The translations under genes and the position numbers were made by a program. A stretch of DNA of 64,000 bases from assembly GCA_000827325.1 (NCBI GenBank), contig KN832876.1:1-64000 (forward strand), given 5' to 3'. Positions 32,611 through 44,769 of this stretch are shown here, one piece after another (the first letter of the stretch is position 1; every line of letters starts with the position of its first letter). The notes below the pieces were generated by a model. That model saw nothing but the letters and a program-made list of their open reading frames with translations, did no database searches and had not been told where the DNA came from. Origin of the DNA: Oidiodendron maius Zn (taxonomy: Eukaryota > Ascomycota > Leotiomycetes > Myxotrichaceae).

Positions 32611-35466
32611 TCACAAGGCCTTGATGCTCTGGAAGAACGGGTTCTTTAGCAGCTTTTCATCGCTCTTGACTAGCTCCCTCATGCTGGCGACCATCTCTTC
32701 TCTGCTGAGCCCTTTGCCCTCGCACTCTGCCTTCCATTTGGTAAGCACATTCTTAAGCAGCATGCTCCCTTCCTCGATGTCCTCTTTGCCATGATCGATC
32801 TGCTTACCCTCGTGCTTGCCCGTGAAGTCTTCAAGCTCGTCCGCCTTGCGCTTCGCCATATTCACCACCTTCTCGGGGAAACGCACCAGCTCCGCAACGT
32901 GGATACCGAAGCTCTGATCGCAGACACCTTCCTCCACCTTGTACAACAGCGTTACCTCGCGCTTCGCCGAGCCGCGATCGTCGATGTGGGCTACCACGTG
33001 CAAGTTCTGGACTTGGGGATGCGTCTCCACCAGTGCGGTCAGCTCGTGGAAATGAGTTGCGAACATGGAGAAGCAGCCGATCTCATTGACGATGTGCTCG
33101 GATATCGCCCAAGCGAGGCCAAACCCATCGTATGTAGACGTGCCCCGGCCAAGCTCATCGATGATGATGAGGGATTCTGAGGTCGCAGATTTCAGGATAT
33201 TGGCTGTCTCAAGCATCTCGGCCATAAAGGTCGAGACCCCTTTGAGCTGAGAGTCGCTGGCACCAACACGCGCAAGGATACAGTCGAAGATGGTAAGTTC
33301 TGCCTCGGAACAGGGCACGAAGCATCCAATCTGTGCCATAAGGGCGATGACTCCGATCTGGCGGATGTAGGTAGATTTACCTCCCATGTTCGGGCCGGTG
33401 ATGATGAGGAACTCAGACTTGCCTCGACTTAGATTCACGTCATTAGTAATGAATTGGATGTCATCTTGCATCTCCATGCAAGGATGTCTGGCTTCCTTTA
33501 AAATGGTATTTCCTTCTCCCCGAGGATACATCTTGGGCCTGACATATGATGTTGGTGCATGGACCGAGCAGTGAGCGAAGCTCACAATGACATCTAAATG
33601 TGCCAGAACGCCGGCTAATTGCTCAATGACGGGGCAATATGATGAGGCAACGCCCACCACTTCATTGACTAAGCTGCTTTGAGTGCGATTATAGTTCTCA
33701 GAGAGCTGATCGAATTCCCTCCGGATGCTCTGCAACCTCTGAGTTGTGAAAAAGACACCGTTCTTCTGTGTTGAGCACTCCTGATACTTAGACTTGTTTC
33801 GGATACAGGCAGCTTCGGTTCTAGTTAGACGCATACACCAACCATGCACCTTGTGGTTCTCGAGGAATAGCTTCTTGTCCATCTCTTGGTTTAAGTCCTG
33901 GCTGGCAAGCCTATGCTCCTGGTCCATCTCATGCTTCAATTTGTCAAGTTTCTTCCTGATTATTCGCAAAGCATCGTCAAATTCAGGCTTGATGATATAT
34001 TCGTGTCTGTCCATAGCCTCAAGGTCTACCGTAGTTTCAACCATCTCCTCCAACTTCTGGAGGCTGCCTGATAACTCTCGTAACTTTGATGTGTATGCCT
34101 CTTCAAGCGGATCTCGATATTTTTCATCGATTACACCTTCAAGAGTGCCGATAAAACCCGGAAGTCGAATGACGACCTGATATGCCCTGACCACGTCTTC
34201 AAGATTGGCTAATTTGCGCTGGAACCTTTTGGCAAGTCGATACAAGTCTGGGATTGATCTCAGATGCTCCTCCTGCATAGTTTGTCGCAATTCGGTATCT
34301 TCAAAGAAAGCTTCCACCAGTTGCTGTCTCTTTGTTATATCTTCTAGACTCATTAGAGGCTGCTTTAGCCATTGAGCTAGAAGTCGACTCCCAACAGGGG
34401 TTTTGCAGTGATTGAGAAGACCATAAACGGACATAGTCTTAGCGCCATCTCGGGGACCAGGCATGAGATTGAGGGCTTTCAATGCAGAGGCATCGAGCTT
34501 CATAAATTGCGAAAGATCATGCTGGTAAAGTTGATATTGGCCGAAATTTGATGGGTCCTGCAAAACCCCGAGATACTTAATCAAAGATGCTGCCGATCCC
34601 ATGGCAAGTTTCAAATCCGTCTGTGGCAAAGTTGCCGTCGCCTTCTCATCCTTTAAAAGTCTTGCCAGGTCTTGATCGATGTCTTTGGTTACAAAATCAG
34701 ATCCAGGCCGTTCCGAGATTGCAATTCCACAAGCGTCAATAATCGATTTTAGCTTCGTTATTTCGACATCTTTCTCTGACTTATCAACCTGCACTAGGCA
34801 CTCTTTGACGCCTAATTGAATGAGTAGCGACTCGAAGTTCGAATATAGGTCGTTATCTAGAAATTCGCTTACGCCGAGTTCACGTACACTAGCATCTGCG
34901 AAACAAACGCCGACGTTTCTCGCCTCTGTAGCCTTGGCTGAAACTTTGACAGCTAAAATGATAGGTGCCCCATCGAACTGACCACCTAGTTCTTCTTCGA
35001 CGTCTTGCAGATTTCCTGGGGATGCCTGCTTGACGACTTTCCATTGTGCTCGGCCTTCTGCTCCCCATACTTCTATCCGCTTTCCGAGCCGGAAGAGAGC
35101 CTCTCGTAGAAAATTTCGATATACCGTTATGGACATACTGACGGATGGAAGCCCGGTGGAGTCATTTTTGCCCAGTTGCCGCAAGACAGATGTCGTTTTA
35201 TAGACCTACATCAGGGTCAGCAAATGAGAATGATATGGGGATAATGGGCAAGGCACTTACTGTTCGCGCAATGAATGTTGCATCTTCACCATGTGCGGTA
35301 TACCAATCTCCACGATCAAACACTCTAACAGTATCATCGCCTTTCCCGGGAAGGCGATTAAAGAATTTAATGAATCCGCCTTCGTCGTCAACCTTTGGAA
35401 GTCAGTATACTATCGTGATTAGGGGCTTTAAAATTAACATACCTTAAGTTCTGGACGTGACGACAT
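32611..35466 (-). CDS. MSH2: DNA mismatch repair protein Msh2
   Basis: Three exons: 35466-35443 (8 codons, MSSRPELK), 35392-35261 and 35205-32611, giving 916 residues. An N-terminal MutS-I-like mismatch-binding region is followed by connector, lever and clamp domains. The C-terminal ATPase has Walker [10 protein letters not shown] at about residue 655, the [12 protein letters not shown] signature and the FATHFHEL motif. Msh2 pairs with Msh6 or Msh3 to find mismatches and small loops. The N-terminus [21 protein letters not shown] matches eukaryotic Msh2 rather than other MutS homologues. It is divergent from TRM10 with only 226 bp between start codons. An ACGCGAC word at 35577-35583 resembles the MBF (MCB) site. 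Confidence 0.95.
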
Positions 35467-35692
35467 TGTGTTAGACTACCAGGCAGCTATTGCAAGGTAC
35501 CGAGTGAGTGGTATCTCTTGCGAAGTGCAGATTTTGGGATTTGAAAGGAGGCGTCCTCAAGAATTAAGGTAGAGAGACGCGACGTGATTGTCGCTAAATG
35601 GGTTTCGCGATTCTGCCAGGGCGGTGAGACTTATATTTTTCAGGCCCTTGAGGTCCCACCACAGCATAACAGATCTGGAGATCTCGAAAAAA
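35467..35692. promoter_or_regulatory. Short bidirectional promoter, MSH2 and TRM10
   Basis: Only 226 bp separate the two start codons. It contains ACGCGAC at 35577-35583, a near match to the G1/S MCB box. Confidence 0.5.
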
Positions 35693-36901
35693 ATGTCAGA
35701 CATTGAAGAGAAACCATCCAAGATCAGAAAATTGGACTTGCCAGAGGGTGCGAAGGGTTCTGAGGAGAGCCCTTTGGCGCTCTTCGGCCTCGGCGACAAG
35801 AACAAGCCCGAGGGATTCCGTGAACAGGCAGGGGATGAAGCCAATGACACACAACACCTTGAAAGCCAAGGTGTAGCAGAAGAAAAAGCAGTCCTCTCTA
35901 AGAATCAACTTAAAAAAATTCGGAAACAAGAACAATGGCTAGCAGGGAAAGAATACCGCAGAACCAAGCGGAGACAGAAACATAAAGAGAAACAAGCCCG
36001 CAAAGCTGCCGCGGTTCAGGAGGCTGCCAATGATGGCAACGAAGTCCGAAAGATAGCACTTGCTAAAGATAGTAAGCAACATCCTAGGAGACCAGTTCAA
36101 GCTCCAATTGCATTGATCATGGACTGTGATTTCAACGATCTCATGACAGAGAAGGAGCTTATATCTCTCGGCGCACAGCTCACAAGATGCTACTCGGATA
36201 ATAGGAGCGGCCCATTTCGATTCTATATTGCGGTTAGCTCATGGGGCGGGAGCTTGAAGACGAGGTTTGAGACCGTGCTTGCCAATCATCACCTCAATTG
36301 GAAAGGAGTAAGGTTTTTCGAGTCTGATTTTCAAGCGGCGGCAAAAGAGCTCAACGCAGCCATGAGAGGCCAAGAGGGAGGCAGACTGGTCGGAGCCTTG
36401 TCTGATGGAGAAATCAAAGCTACAGAAAGTAAACCTGAGAAACTCTCAACTGAGAAGGTTGTGGCATTCGTGGCCGATGAAAATACAACCACAGATATGG
36501 ACGACCCAAACCCCACACCTTCTACGGTCTATCTAACCTCCGATTCCCCGAATACCCTTGACAGACTCTCCCCGAACACAAGTTATATAATTGGTGGGAT
36601 TGTCGACAAGAACCGCCACAAAGGTATCTGCTACAAGCGTGCCTGCGAACGTGGCATTCCTACGGCTAAGCTTCCAATTGGAGAGTACATGACCATGCAG
36701 AGCAGATCTGTGCTTGCGGTTAACCATGTTGTGGAAATCATGCTGAAGTGGCTGGAGACTGGCAACTGGGGAGAGGCTTTCCTGAGCGTTATTCCTAAGA
36801 GGAAGGAGGCCAAGTTAAAAGTCGATAATGGGAGTGCGGAAGGTGGTGAGGATGTGACAGAGAGAGAAGATGCCGAAGGTGCGGATGAGTTTGGCGAATA
36901 A
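35693..36901 (+). CDS. TRM10: tRNA (guanine-9-N1)-methyltransferase Trm10
   Basis: Single exon, 402 residues from the ATG at 35693. An in-frame extension to 35588 has no ATG supported by family likeness and would eat into the promoter. An acidic N-terminus and a basic coiled region (KKIRKQEQWLAGKEYRRTKRRQKHKEKQARK) precede the SPOUT domain. That domain has IALIMDCDFNDLM, YLTSDSPNTLDRLSPNTSYI, IGGIVDKNRHKG and RACERGIPTAKLPIGEYM, all with the Trm10 pattern, including the conserved D of VDKN. It methylates N1 of G9 in cytosolic tRNAs using S-adenosylmethionine. The C-terminal ~40 residues are acidic and variable. Confidence 0.93.
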   Translation: MSDIEEKPSKIRKLDLPEGAKGSEESPLALFGLGDKNKPEGFREQAGDEANDTQHLESQGVAEEKAVLSKNQLKKIRKQEQWLAGKEYRRTKRRQKHKEKQARKAAAVQEAANDGNEVRKIALAKDSKQHPRRPVQAPIALIMDCDFNDLMTEKELISLGAQLTRCYSDNRSGPFRFYIAVSSWGGSLKTRFETVLANHHLNWKGVRFFESDFQAAAKELNAAMRGQEGGRLVGALSDGEIKATESKPEKLSTEKVVAFVADENTTTDMDDPNPTPSTVYLTSDSPNTLDRLSPNTSYIIGGIVDKNRHKGICYKRACERGIPTAKLPIGEYMTMQSRSVLAVNHVVEIMLKWLETGNWGEAFLSVIPKRKEAKLKVDNGSAEGGEDVTEREDAEGADEFGE

Positions 36902-37126
36902 AGAATTGAATCACGAGGATATGGGAGACGATAACAGATGACATGATAACCTCACCCAGGCATGCTCAGAAGCTTGTACTCAAGATGTATATAGATCAAC
37001 CTTGCAAAGCTTTGTGCTGCACGCACGTTGAACATGAGACGTTGTCCCGGATATTTCCATCGGCATAAGAAGAAGGCCCCCCAACGCTATGCTGTTCCCA
37101 TCCAATCCCATGACACCCAGCTGAGC

Positions 37127-37862
37127 CTATTTCATCTGAAGGACATACTCCTCTACTTTCTCAGCTTTCTCCTTCTTCGCCAGCATCTCCGGCATTGTCT
37201 TCTTCAGCCTGCCTAAGCCTTCAACGCCCCTGTCCCAAGCCCTCTCCACTTCCTCCTGCCTCTCCAGCTTTCCCACTCCGAGCCATGCCTTACTCTCCCT
37301 CTCCCCAGAAGCCTCCAACCTCCCCCTCAGCGCCTTCTCATCCGCCTCTATTTCTCTTTTAAATCCACTCTTAACGTTTTCCGCTGCCACGCCGGGCATC
37401 TTTCTCCTCAGCGCCGCAATCTCCTCTATGAGATCCTCCTCTTGGCGTGCGAGCTCTTTCGCTCTTTCCCACAGCTTTGGGTTGAACGGCTCGTGCTGCT
37501 CGATGCTCCGCGTCATATCCGAGGTAGTGAGCATGGATTTGATCATGTCTTGGCTAGGAGAGAGCCCGTTTATTGTGATGTTTGGTGATGTGGTGAGGAA
37601 TACTTGCGAGATGTACTACAATGTCTCGTAAGCATGTGGGAAGAATATCATAGAGCCGCAGCATAAAGTTAGCACAAAGTGAAGGACGAGTGAGCAATAC
37701 ATCCTGAACTAGATCCTCGACATGTCGTCGCATTCGGTCCTCTCCCTCGATGGGCGGTAAATCTCGATCTATCTTCTCGTGTGCGGCGCGTCGCACATTC
37801 GAGATTAGATATTGCAGATCGTCGGGTGACTGTAATTCTATCTTACGATGGAATTCGGCCAT
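37127..37862 (-). CDS. NSL1: Kinetochore MIND-complex subunit Mis14/Nsl1
   Basis: Two exons, 37862-37701 and 37615-37127, giving 216 residues with an 85-bp intron that is in frame (LVQD-YISQVF). The N-terminus MAEFHRKIELQSPDDLQYLISNVRRAAHEKIDRDLP is the family signature of Mis14. The rest is predicted helical and charged, with coiled-coil heptads at about 100-210 (LARQEEDLIEEIAALRRKM, LERQEEVERAWDRGVEGL). Mis14/Nsl1 with Mis12, Nnf1 and Dsn1 links the inner kinetochore to Ndc80. Length and domain order are normal for Pezizomycotina. Confidence 0.85.
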
Positions 37863-39161
37863 GGCGCCTGCCCTTGGCTGGCGGTCCACGGAATCGTGTT
37901 TCTCTTAGTCAAGGGGTGTGTTGTGCTGCTTTCACGTTTGCCCTCAAAGGTCGGACGGAGCAGGTCATGATTGTTTACTTCGGATCGGAGGAAGCGGCCG
38001 CTTCGCTAAACCTTAATTTCCACCCTGGTTTAATCGATTGGAGATTGCGGGGTCAGACATGCGTCGCGACGTTGTAACAGTTGCAGTTGTAGTATGTGAA
38101 AGCCTCGCGAAATGTGCCGCGTAGAAGCGTTCTGTCTCGTCACTCCTGAGCATGCTCTGACTGGTGAGATTTCTCAGCCCTGAAATTGAAAGCAAAATTT
38201 ACCCTGGCCATGCCTCGGTGCCTGAGATAGGAAGAGCCGAGTGACGGTATCAGGCGGCACTCAGGGGTCACGGACGAGCTGAAGATCTCGGACTTCTACA
38301 TAGTGCAGCTAAATGGGGATTTCATAGCATAAAATATGAAAATATTATACCTCACCAATTTAAGACTAGCTCTTCTGGATACTTTTTTACTAACATCCCG
38401 ACTAGGCTGTCAAGCGCCCGGCCGGGAGATAGTAAGCTCAGGGGACTGGGAGGCACTGCACCATTGAGTAGCCAAGGTAAGCTAACCTCTCGCCGGTTAT
38501 TTTGCTGTCCACTTGTGCAGCATTTTTGCTTTTTGCAAGATGGTCCTCTCAATAGTCCCATGGCTGGGCGGGCGCCTGCGAAGCACCAGGAGCGGTGTGA
38601 TGGGCGAGCAGGGTGGAGCTGGCGTCCTCTCTGCACGGAGACAGACGGACAAGACATGGAATGCATATTGAAAACAAAGACTAGGCCAAATTATTCCAAA
38701 GTGTTTGAGGAGCTGTCATATTCCTTTCTCTTTCAAGTCTCACTGCAGCATCCGAACCCGCCGTGGATGCGTGGATCCTTGCTAGGCGCCAAACACAAGT
38801 CTGTGAAGAGTCGTGAAGCAGGGAGCAAGCAAACAGGTCACGGGTCACAGGCCTGTGTGCATGTACCTTATGGAAAATAGCAAATTTATGAGAATGACTG
38901 CAGAGAAGAGAGCTACGCCTGCCAAATCACTCCCCCGCCCTTAGTATTACTGAGTGCTATCAAAAAGTCGAAACTCCATACACCATCCCTCGTGGCCATG
39001 TCATCTAATCGTCCAGGTCCGTAGAAGCCTGGCTGTATAATACTCCGGGCGTCCAAAACCTTGTGTGAATCGTAATATCCTGGTCCCAGCGCCGTATTCC
39101 ATACTCCTGAGCCGTGGGCCGAGCTATGCATTCTAGAGGGACGGCATGGCGTCTGTATACA
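37863..39161. other. Intergenic 1.3 kb
   Basis: Contains the promoter of the Mis14 gene and the 3' region of the next minus-strand gene. Small open frames (for example 38464-38880 on plus) have no recognisable content. Confidence 0.55.
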
Positions 39162-39839
39162 TTATTGCGGGAACATGTCCTTGATCTCCTCATCACTCAA
39201 CCGGATCTCGTGGACAGGGTCACGCTTTCGTTCGAGGGATTCAAAGTCGCACTCGACGTAGGAGGGGAGGAAGATCTCTGGAGAGGAGTCAGCGGAGAGG
39301 AGTCATAGTAATATGGAGCGCAATGCAGCATACCTGGATTCCAATCAAAACCTTGAGACGATCGCACACAAGTAATCTGAAGGTAGAGACGGTCAGCAAA
39401 CATCACTTCCAGGCAGCCTTGTGTCATTGTAGGAGGCTCACCAAGCGGGGAACTCCATCTGGGTCACCGACGTTGATGACGGTGTGCTCTTGCTTGGAAA
39501 GAGAGGAGCCTGCATAGTTGTCAGTCATCGATCTGAGGATTTCACAGCATGTTGGAACATGGTTGTGGTGTTTCCGCTTGCGTTGGCATTGGGCATGTCT
39601 TCGCCATTCGCTTCTCTGAGGGAGAGCGTAAGAGGAACAAGATAGAACTCACTGAGCAAACTAGGTCTCCGATCGTGACCATACTTTGTGCCGGGAGACG
39701 TCGGGGCAGTAGGTGTCTGGTTCTGAGGCGTGCGAGGCGAGACCGAGTAGGTGGACGAAGAGCTGGAGCTGGAGCTCGTAGCAGCCTTGCCCCCGTCGCT
39801 GTAGGCCGATCGAGTGGGGATATCGATGGAGGACGACAT
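39162..39839 (-). CDS. Small conserved fungal protein of unknown function
   Basis: Four exons: 39839-39653, 39509-39442, 39376-39334 and 39277-39162, joined in frame to 137 residues. Introns are 143, 65 and 56 bp. The N-terminal 60 residues are serine/threonine/proline-rich and look disordered (MSSSIDIPTRSAYSDGG, then a serine run). The rest is a compact block with SSLSKQEHTVINVGDPDGVPRL, FDWNPEIFLPSYVECDFESLE and an acidic end EIRLSDEEIKDMFPQ. This modest conservation-like pattern and clean splicing argue for a real gene. I do not recognise a named family and give no function. It shares a 0.48-kb divergent promoter with RPT3. Confidence 0.72.
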
Positions 39840-40320
39840 GGCGATGCGTTCAAGCAGAACGGGGCAGGCAAAAGCAATACAGGATTTGTGAAAGGAAGCT
39901 GTCGGAGCGGCTGTCGATAGTAACAAGGAGAGGTGATGGTTATCGAGAGTTGGGAGAGTGAGTGGACGAAGACGGACCGGCAGCTTTAAAGGTACGAATG
40001 ATGATGCGACTCACCGCAGCTGCATCTGTGCTTCTGCCACCTGCAGCCTCCGACTCGGAACGGGAGCCCGGCTGTCGCCTTAGGCTGCACATATGACCCT
40101 ACCATGCCAAGAAATGTGGGTGCCTTTTTCTATTGCCTCATATACGGGGCTGTAACATACTCCCTGATGACAAGGCAAGCTCGTGCCTTGCCTCCAACAC
40201 GCGCTTCTTCGACCTTCTATAAAAACCACCGTTTCCTATCAACCCCCACCCAATCCGCGCCCAAGAGCAGCCCGACCATATCTCCCCAGCCTTGACCAGC
40301 TATAGCGACAAATCGTCACG
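39840..40320. promoter_or_regulatory. Divergent promoter region, unknown small gene and RPT3
   Basis: 0.48 kb between two start codons. No gene seen. Confidence 0.55.
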
Positions 40321-41782
40321 ATGGCGGACGCTATGGTCGAGACTCCCGTGGCCCAGCCGCTACCGCACCGCAAGCAAATGTCGTCAATACCGAATATAGA
40401 TACGCTGGAGGGCTTGAGCACAGATGGGACAGATGAATACTCGACCCTGAAAAAGCTTCAACGGCATCTGGAGTAAGGAGCCTGCGTGAGTGTGTTTGAT
40501 CACCACTGACAGATGTCCAGGTACATCAAGCTGCAAGAAGAGTATATTAAGGACGAGCAGAGGTTTGTGACCACTGCCCTGGGTATCCATCTAGCTTTCT
40601 GATATCTCATAGGAGCTTGAAGAGAGAGCTGGTACGAGCACAAGAGGAGATAAAACGCATTCAGAGTGTTCCTCTGGTTATTGGACAGTTTATGGAAGCT
40701 ATTGATCAGAAGTGAGAGACGGTTTCCTGTTTTGACTGCATCGCTAACCACAGGTACAGCACTGGCATCGTACAATCATCAACAGGGTCTAACTATGTTG
40801 TCCGAATCCTCTCCACCCTCGACCGCGAGAAGCTCAAACCCTCGTCCTCTGTTGCCCTGCATCGGCACTCCAACTCTCTCGTTGATATCCTTCCACCGGA
40901 GGCCGATTCTTCGATCGCCATGCTTGGCCAAGACGAGAAGCCAGATGTCACCTATGCTGATGTTGGAGGACTCGATATGCAAAAGCAGGAGATCCGTGAA
41001 GCCGTTGAGCTGCCGTTAACCCATTTCGACCTCTACAAGCAGATTGGCATTGACCCGCCACGAGGTGTGCTCCTCTACGGGCCTCCAGGAACTGGCAAGA
41101 CAATGTTGGTTAAGGCTGTTGCAAATTCAACAACTGCCAATTTCATCCGTGTGGTTGGCTCCGAGTTCGTGCAAAAGTACCTTGGAGAGGGACCGCGTAT
41201 GGTTCGAGATGTGTTCCGGATGGCTCGCGAGAACTCCCCAGCAATCATATTTATTGATGAAATCGATGCCATTGCCACCAAGCGATTTGACGCTCAGACC
41301 GGCGCAGATCGTGAAGTCCAACGTATTCTCCTGGAACTCCTGAATCAGATGGATGGTTTCGACCAGACATCAAATGTGAAGGTCATCATGGCCACCAACC
41401 GGGCTGATACCCTCGACCCTGCTCTTCTTCGTCCTGGTCGCTTGGACAGGAAGATTGAGTTCCCCAACCTCCGGGATCGCAGAGAGAGGCGGTTGATCTT
41501 CACAACGATTGCAGGCAGGATGTCGTTGGCTCCAGAGGTGGACCTTGACAGTCTGATTGTGAGGAACGATCCTCTCAGTGGCGCTATTATTGCAGCAATC
41601 ATGCAGGAAGCTGGTCTGAGAGCGGTGCGTAAGAATAGGTACAACATCATCCAGACCGACCTGGAAGATGCATACAGCAGTCAAGTGAAAAGCACGCAGG
41701 GTCAGTTGTTTTCCGGATGTCTTATATGCTTTTGGGTGCTAACCTTTCTGCAGACGGAGATAAGTACGACTTCTACCGCTAA
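40321..41782 (+). CDS. RPT3: 26S proteasome regulatory ATPase Rpt3
   Basis: Five exons: 40321-40472, 40521-40562, 40613-40711, 40754-41700 and 41754-41782, giving 422 residues (yeast 428). It has an N-terminal coiled coil ([20 protein letters not shown]), an OB fold with [20 protein letters not shown] typical of Rpt3/S6b, and an AAA domain with Walker A GPPGTGKT at 207-214, Walker [11 protein letters not shown] and the [10 protein letters not shown] arginine fingers. The tail ends DKYDFYR, close to the Rpt3 HbYX-like end that docks into the 20S ring. The last exon is only 29 bp and was placed by the conserved tail. It unfolds ubiquitinated substrates in the 19S base. Confidence 0.95.
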
Positions 41783-42382
41783 GCAGCGAGTGCGGGAAGG
41801 GATTGTGGAGCAGGAGGTTGTAGAGAGGTCAGAGAGCAGAATTAGGAGAATGGGAGAAGAGCTGAATCGTGAATCATCCTCTCCAGCAAATCTCCTACTG
41901 TGTACAAATATAAACAGCTACACTGTAATTCATAGATTCTTATACACGTGCTAAGGCACTAGTATGGTATGTGATATTAGCTGATATATTGACACCAAAG
42001 TATCCTACAATAAGAGCTGTGGACTTGATTGTGTGTATGAGGGATAAAATTCACACCATATCACAGCCGGCTCTGTGTTGGAAACGTTATATGTACGATC
42101 TACATATACAGTCTTCTCTTCATTACTTCGTACAGTCATGGCACCGCGTAGGAATATCCTGCATTGTACAAGGGACTCGCAGACCACCAAATCCCCCCAA
42201 CGCCAACCGCTGTCCGCTCTAATGGGTTATCAAAACAACCAATTCCCCCATGTGTCAAAACACTGCCTCTATATCTCTGTACATGTCAACTCTAAGAAAA
42301 CAGGAAAACTTCCTCAACCCTCCGCCTGTAAAGATGTTTCCCACTCGCTCTCTCCTTTAGATCCATCAATCCAGCAGATGAA
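41783..42382. other. Intergenic, convergent 3' ends of RPT3 and LST7
   Basis: 0.6 kb. No gene recognised. Confidence 0.55.
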
Positions 42383-43910
42383 CTATGTCCCAAGAAGAAT
42401 TCCCAGCTCGACCAGCAGGCGCACAAAGTGCGTATGCAGCTCAATGAAGAAATCCGGCAGGCCGACCAGCTCCGCCAGCCCGCGCGCTCTGAGGCTCATA
42501 CCTGCCTTGCCATCCGGGCCGCGACTCCTCCCCGACAGGAACGAGGACGTGGGCGTGTTGGTTTGGGTAGCGGGGCTACGCTCGCTGGCGCGAGACTCCT
42601 GCTTTTCGAGCTCGGCCTCGGCGAGCCCTTGGATCCAGGCGGCCAGCTCGCGGAAGGCGGTAGATAGGAAGGAGAAGGTCTGCATGGCGAGGCGCTCGCG
42701 GTGCGTGCTGAGGGCCATGAGGGCGTAGACGCGCCGTCGCCCGCGCGCATTGGGGTCCGGGATGCGGAAGATGTAGGCCGTGGTATACCCCGCGAGTGCG
42801 TCGCCGAAGAAGATGGGCCCGCCGGAGGACGAGGATCCCGTGGGTCCTGTTGAAAAGGGATTGTGCGTGAAGGGGGAGGCCGGGGAGGCGTATTGCGTGG
42901 AGGAAGGGGGGAGGGTCTCGCAGGAGAGGGTGCGCAGGCAGGACTGCCGGACGATGGAGAAGGAGGCCGGCCCAAGCGGCTCGTGGGTAGAGGTATAGTC
43001 GAGGTAGTGGGTGTGTGCATTCGAGGTGAAGGAGGAACTGCTCGAGGAGGTCTCGGTGCGCTGTAGATTCGTCTCCCGTCGAGGCTTCGCGGTCACCGCG
43101 GTCTCTGTTTCCGGGTCGTCGGATTCTGAGAAGTCGGATTTCGGTGGAGACGGTCCTGCCATTGGCACTGGCGCAGACACAGCGACCCTTTCGAAGGCCT
43201 TGCGGGTGCGCAGAATTGGTCCACTGTTGTGCAACGATCCAGCGTCTGCCTGGGCGTCTTCCTTGGTCCTTCTGGGCAGCGTGAGCGCGCAGTTCTCGCA
43301 GGGGATGGCCCTCTTCTTGTCATTCTCGTCGTAGGTCCTGCCGAAGCTCGAGTCTCGGCGGCTGTTCACGCTCAGGCTGCCCTGGAGAGCGGCGACCCGG
43401 GGACTCGTGGGGGGGGTTTCGACGGTTGTTGGCGATGGTGGCGTCCTAATCGCGGCCGTCTGGATGCCCAGCCTTACACCATTCTCCTGCTCCGAGGACG
43501 CCGAGGCTGTGCGACTCCCACGTTGGGCCATGCCAGCCAGGCCATCTGAAGGGTTGAGAGAACGTGAGCCCGTGCTGGGCCGTCGCGTGCTAATAACATC
43601 TTCAAAGCACGATGTGCAGCCGACGGGGAGACCTTCGGTGACCATCAACGGCGTCGGGCCGTGGGTGTCGCAGTAATGCGCCAGACATAACTACAACAGA
43701 TAGCAAGGTCAGCACCAGCTCATCCCCTACAGCAGATTGTATGCGCGTATGTGCACTCCCTCCGCACCAGATTAGAGCTTGGCCGGCTTGCCAGCAGCGA
43801 GGAAGACCCCCCCCGGGTGCCGCGGGGCAACTGCGGTCGATCCTCCTCCACGGCTGCACCCACGCAAGGGGAACAGGGCACGCGCTGGAGATACTCACAA
43901 TGGAAGACAT
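42383..43910 (-). CDS. LST7: Folliculin homologue Lst7
   Basis: Two exons: 43910-43899 (4 codons, MSSI) and 43690-42383, giving 439 residues. The 208-bp intron is in frame (SSI-LCLAHYC). The start LCLAHYCDTHGPTPLMVTEG is the folliculin/SMCR8 longin-domain signature. A Ser-rich insert with CENCALTLP cysteines follows. From about residue 240 the longin core resumes with SFSIVRQSCLRTLSCE, IFFGD, TTAYIFRIPDPNARGRRRVYALM and FFIELHTHFVRLL. Lst7 with Lst4 (FNIP) acts as a GTPase-activating complex for the Rag GTPases, signalling amino acids to TORC1 at the vacuole. As in other fungi the C-terminal DENN part of human folliculin appears absent. Confidence 0.85.
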
Positions 43911-44232
43911 GATTGGAGCTCTTGCGGGGCAGCGTTGCGTCTCCTATCGTGTCGAGCCAAAAGCACGGGGGGTGGGCAGAAACCCGAGGAGTGCGCAGGA
44001 GAGTCCGGACTCTGAGCGCGGGAGTGTCGTCGTAGTCGATGGAGCTTATATACACCTAGTGCAGGCAATGGTGGCGTCGACCTTTCTCTACCATTCTCAG
44101 GCCGCGCAAACAGCCAGACACTCGCAAGACAACCGCAAACTGGAGGCGAGCGAGCACAACACTGACCGAGGCATGAAGTATAAGTCGAGACTAGGACAGG
44201 CTGGATAGGCAAAGTGCCTAGGTAGGTATGGG

Positions 44233-44281
44233 ATAGGATGGAGTGGGATGGGATGGGATGGGATGTGATGTGATGGGATGT
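44233..44281. repeat. GGGAT/GATGG simple repeat
   Basis: Imperfect GGGAT pentamers on the plus strand, about 330-370 bp upstream of the LST7 start. Confidence 0.85.
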
Positions 44282-44742
44282 GCTGTACTTTATAAGTATG
44301 TGTATAAAAATAAATAAGACAGTTAAACTGGAATTGCTCCGCCCTTCACCCAGCGCCGCCAAAAAAGCAACCAAATCAAAAAGCAAGCAGGCACACAAGA
44401 GGAATCCCCCAAATGGGCGAATCTTGCTGGCCCCCAAGATGAGCGTCCCTTCGACGCTCCCTTTCCCCCTTCACCGCTGCTCTGTCGCCCTGGATAAACC
44501 CGACGGTTGCACCTCGTCCCTACTCTCTCCGCCTCGGCCCCTATCCGGCCGCGGCATCCCATCCCATTCCATCCTACCCATCCCATCCCTATCCCCAGGC
44601 TAGGTCCTGTGGCCTCGGCTCGTCGTCTAGATCGGTGCCGATGCGAACGCTAAACGCGCGACCGTGAAAACCGGGCGAGAATGTGATCTAGGGAGGGAGA
44701 GGAGAGCCGGCGGAGCTGGAGCTGGGCGCAGAGCAGTGTCGG

Positions 44743-44769
44743 GCAGCAGCAGCAGCAGCAGCAGCAGCA
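44743..44769. repeat. (CAG)9 trinucleotide repeat
   Basis: Nine uninterrupted units outside any supported coding sequence. Confidence 0.9.
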
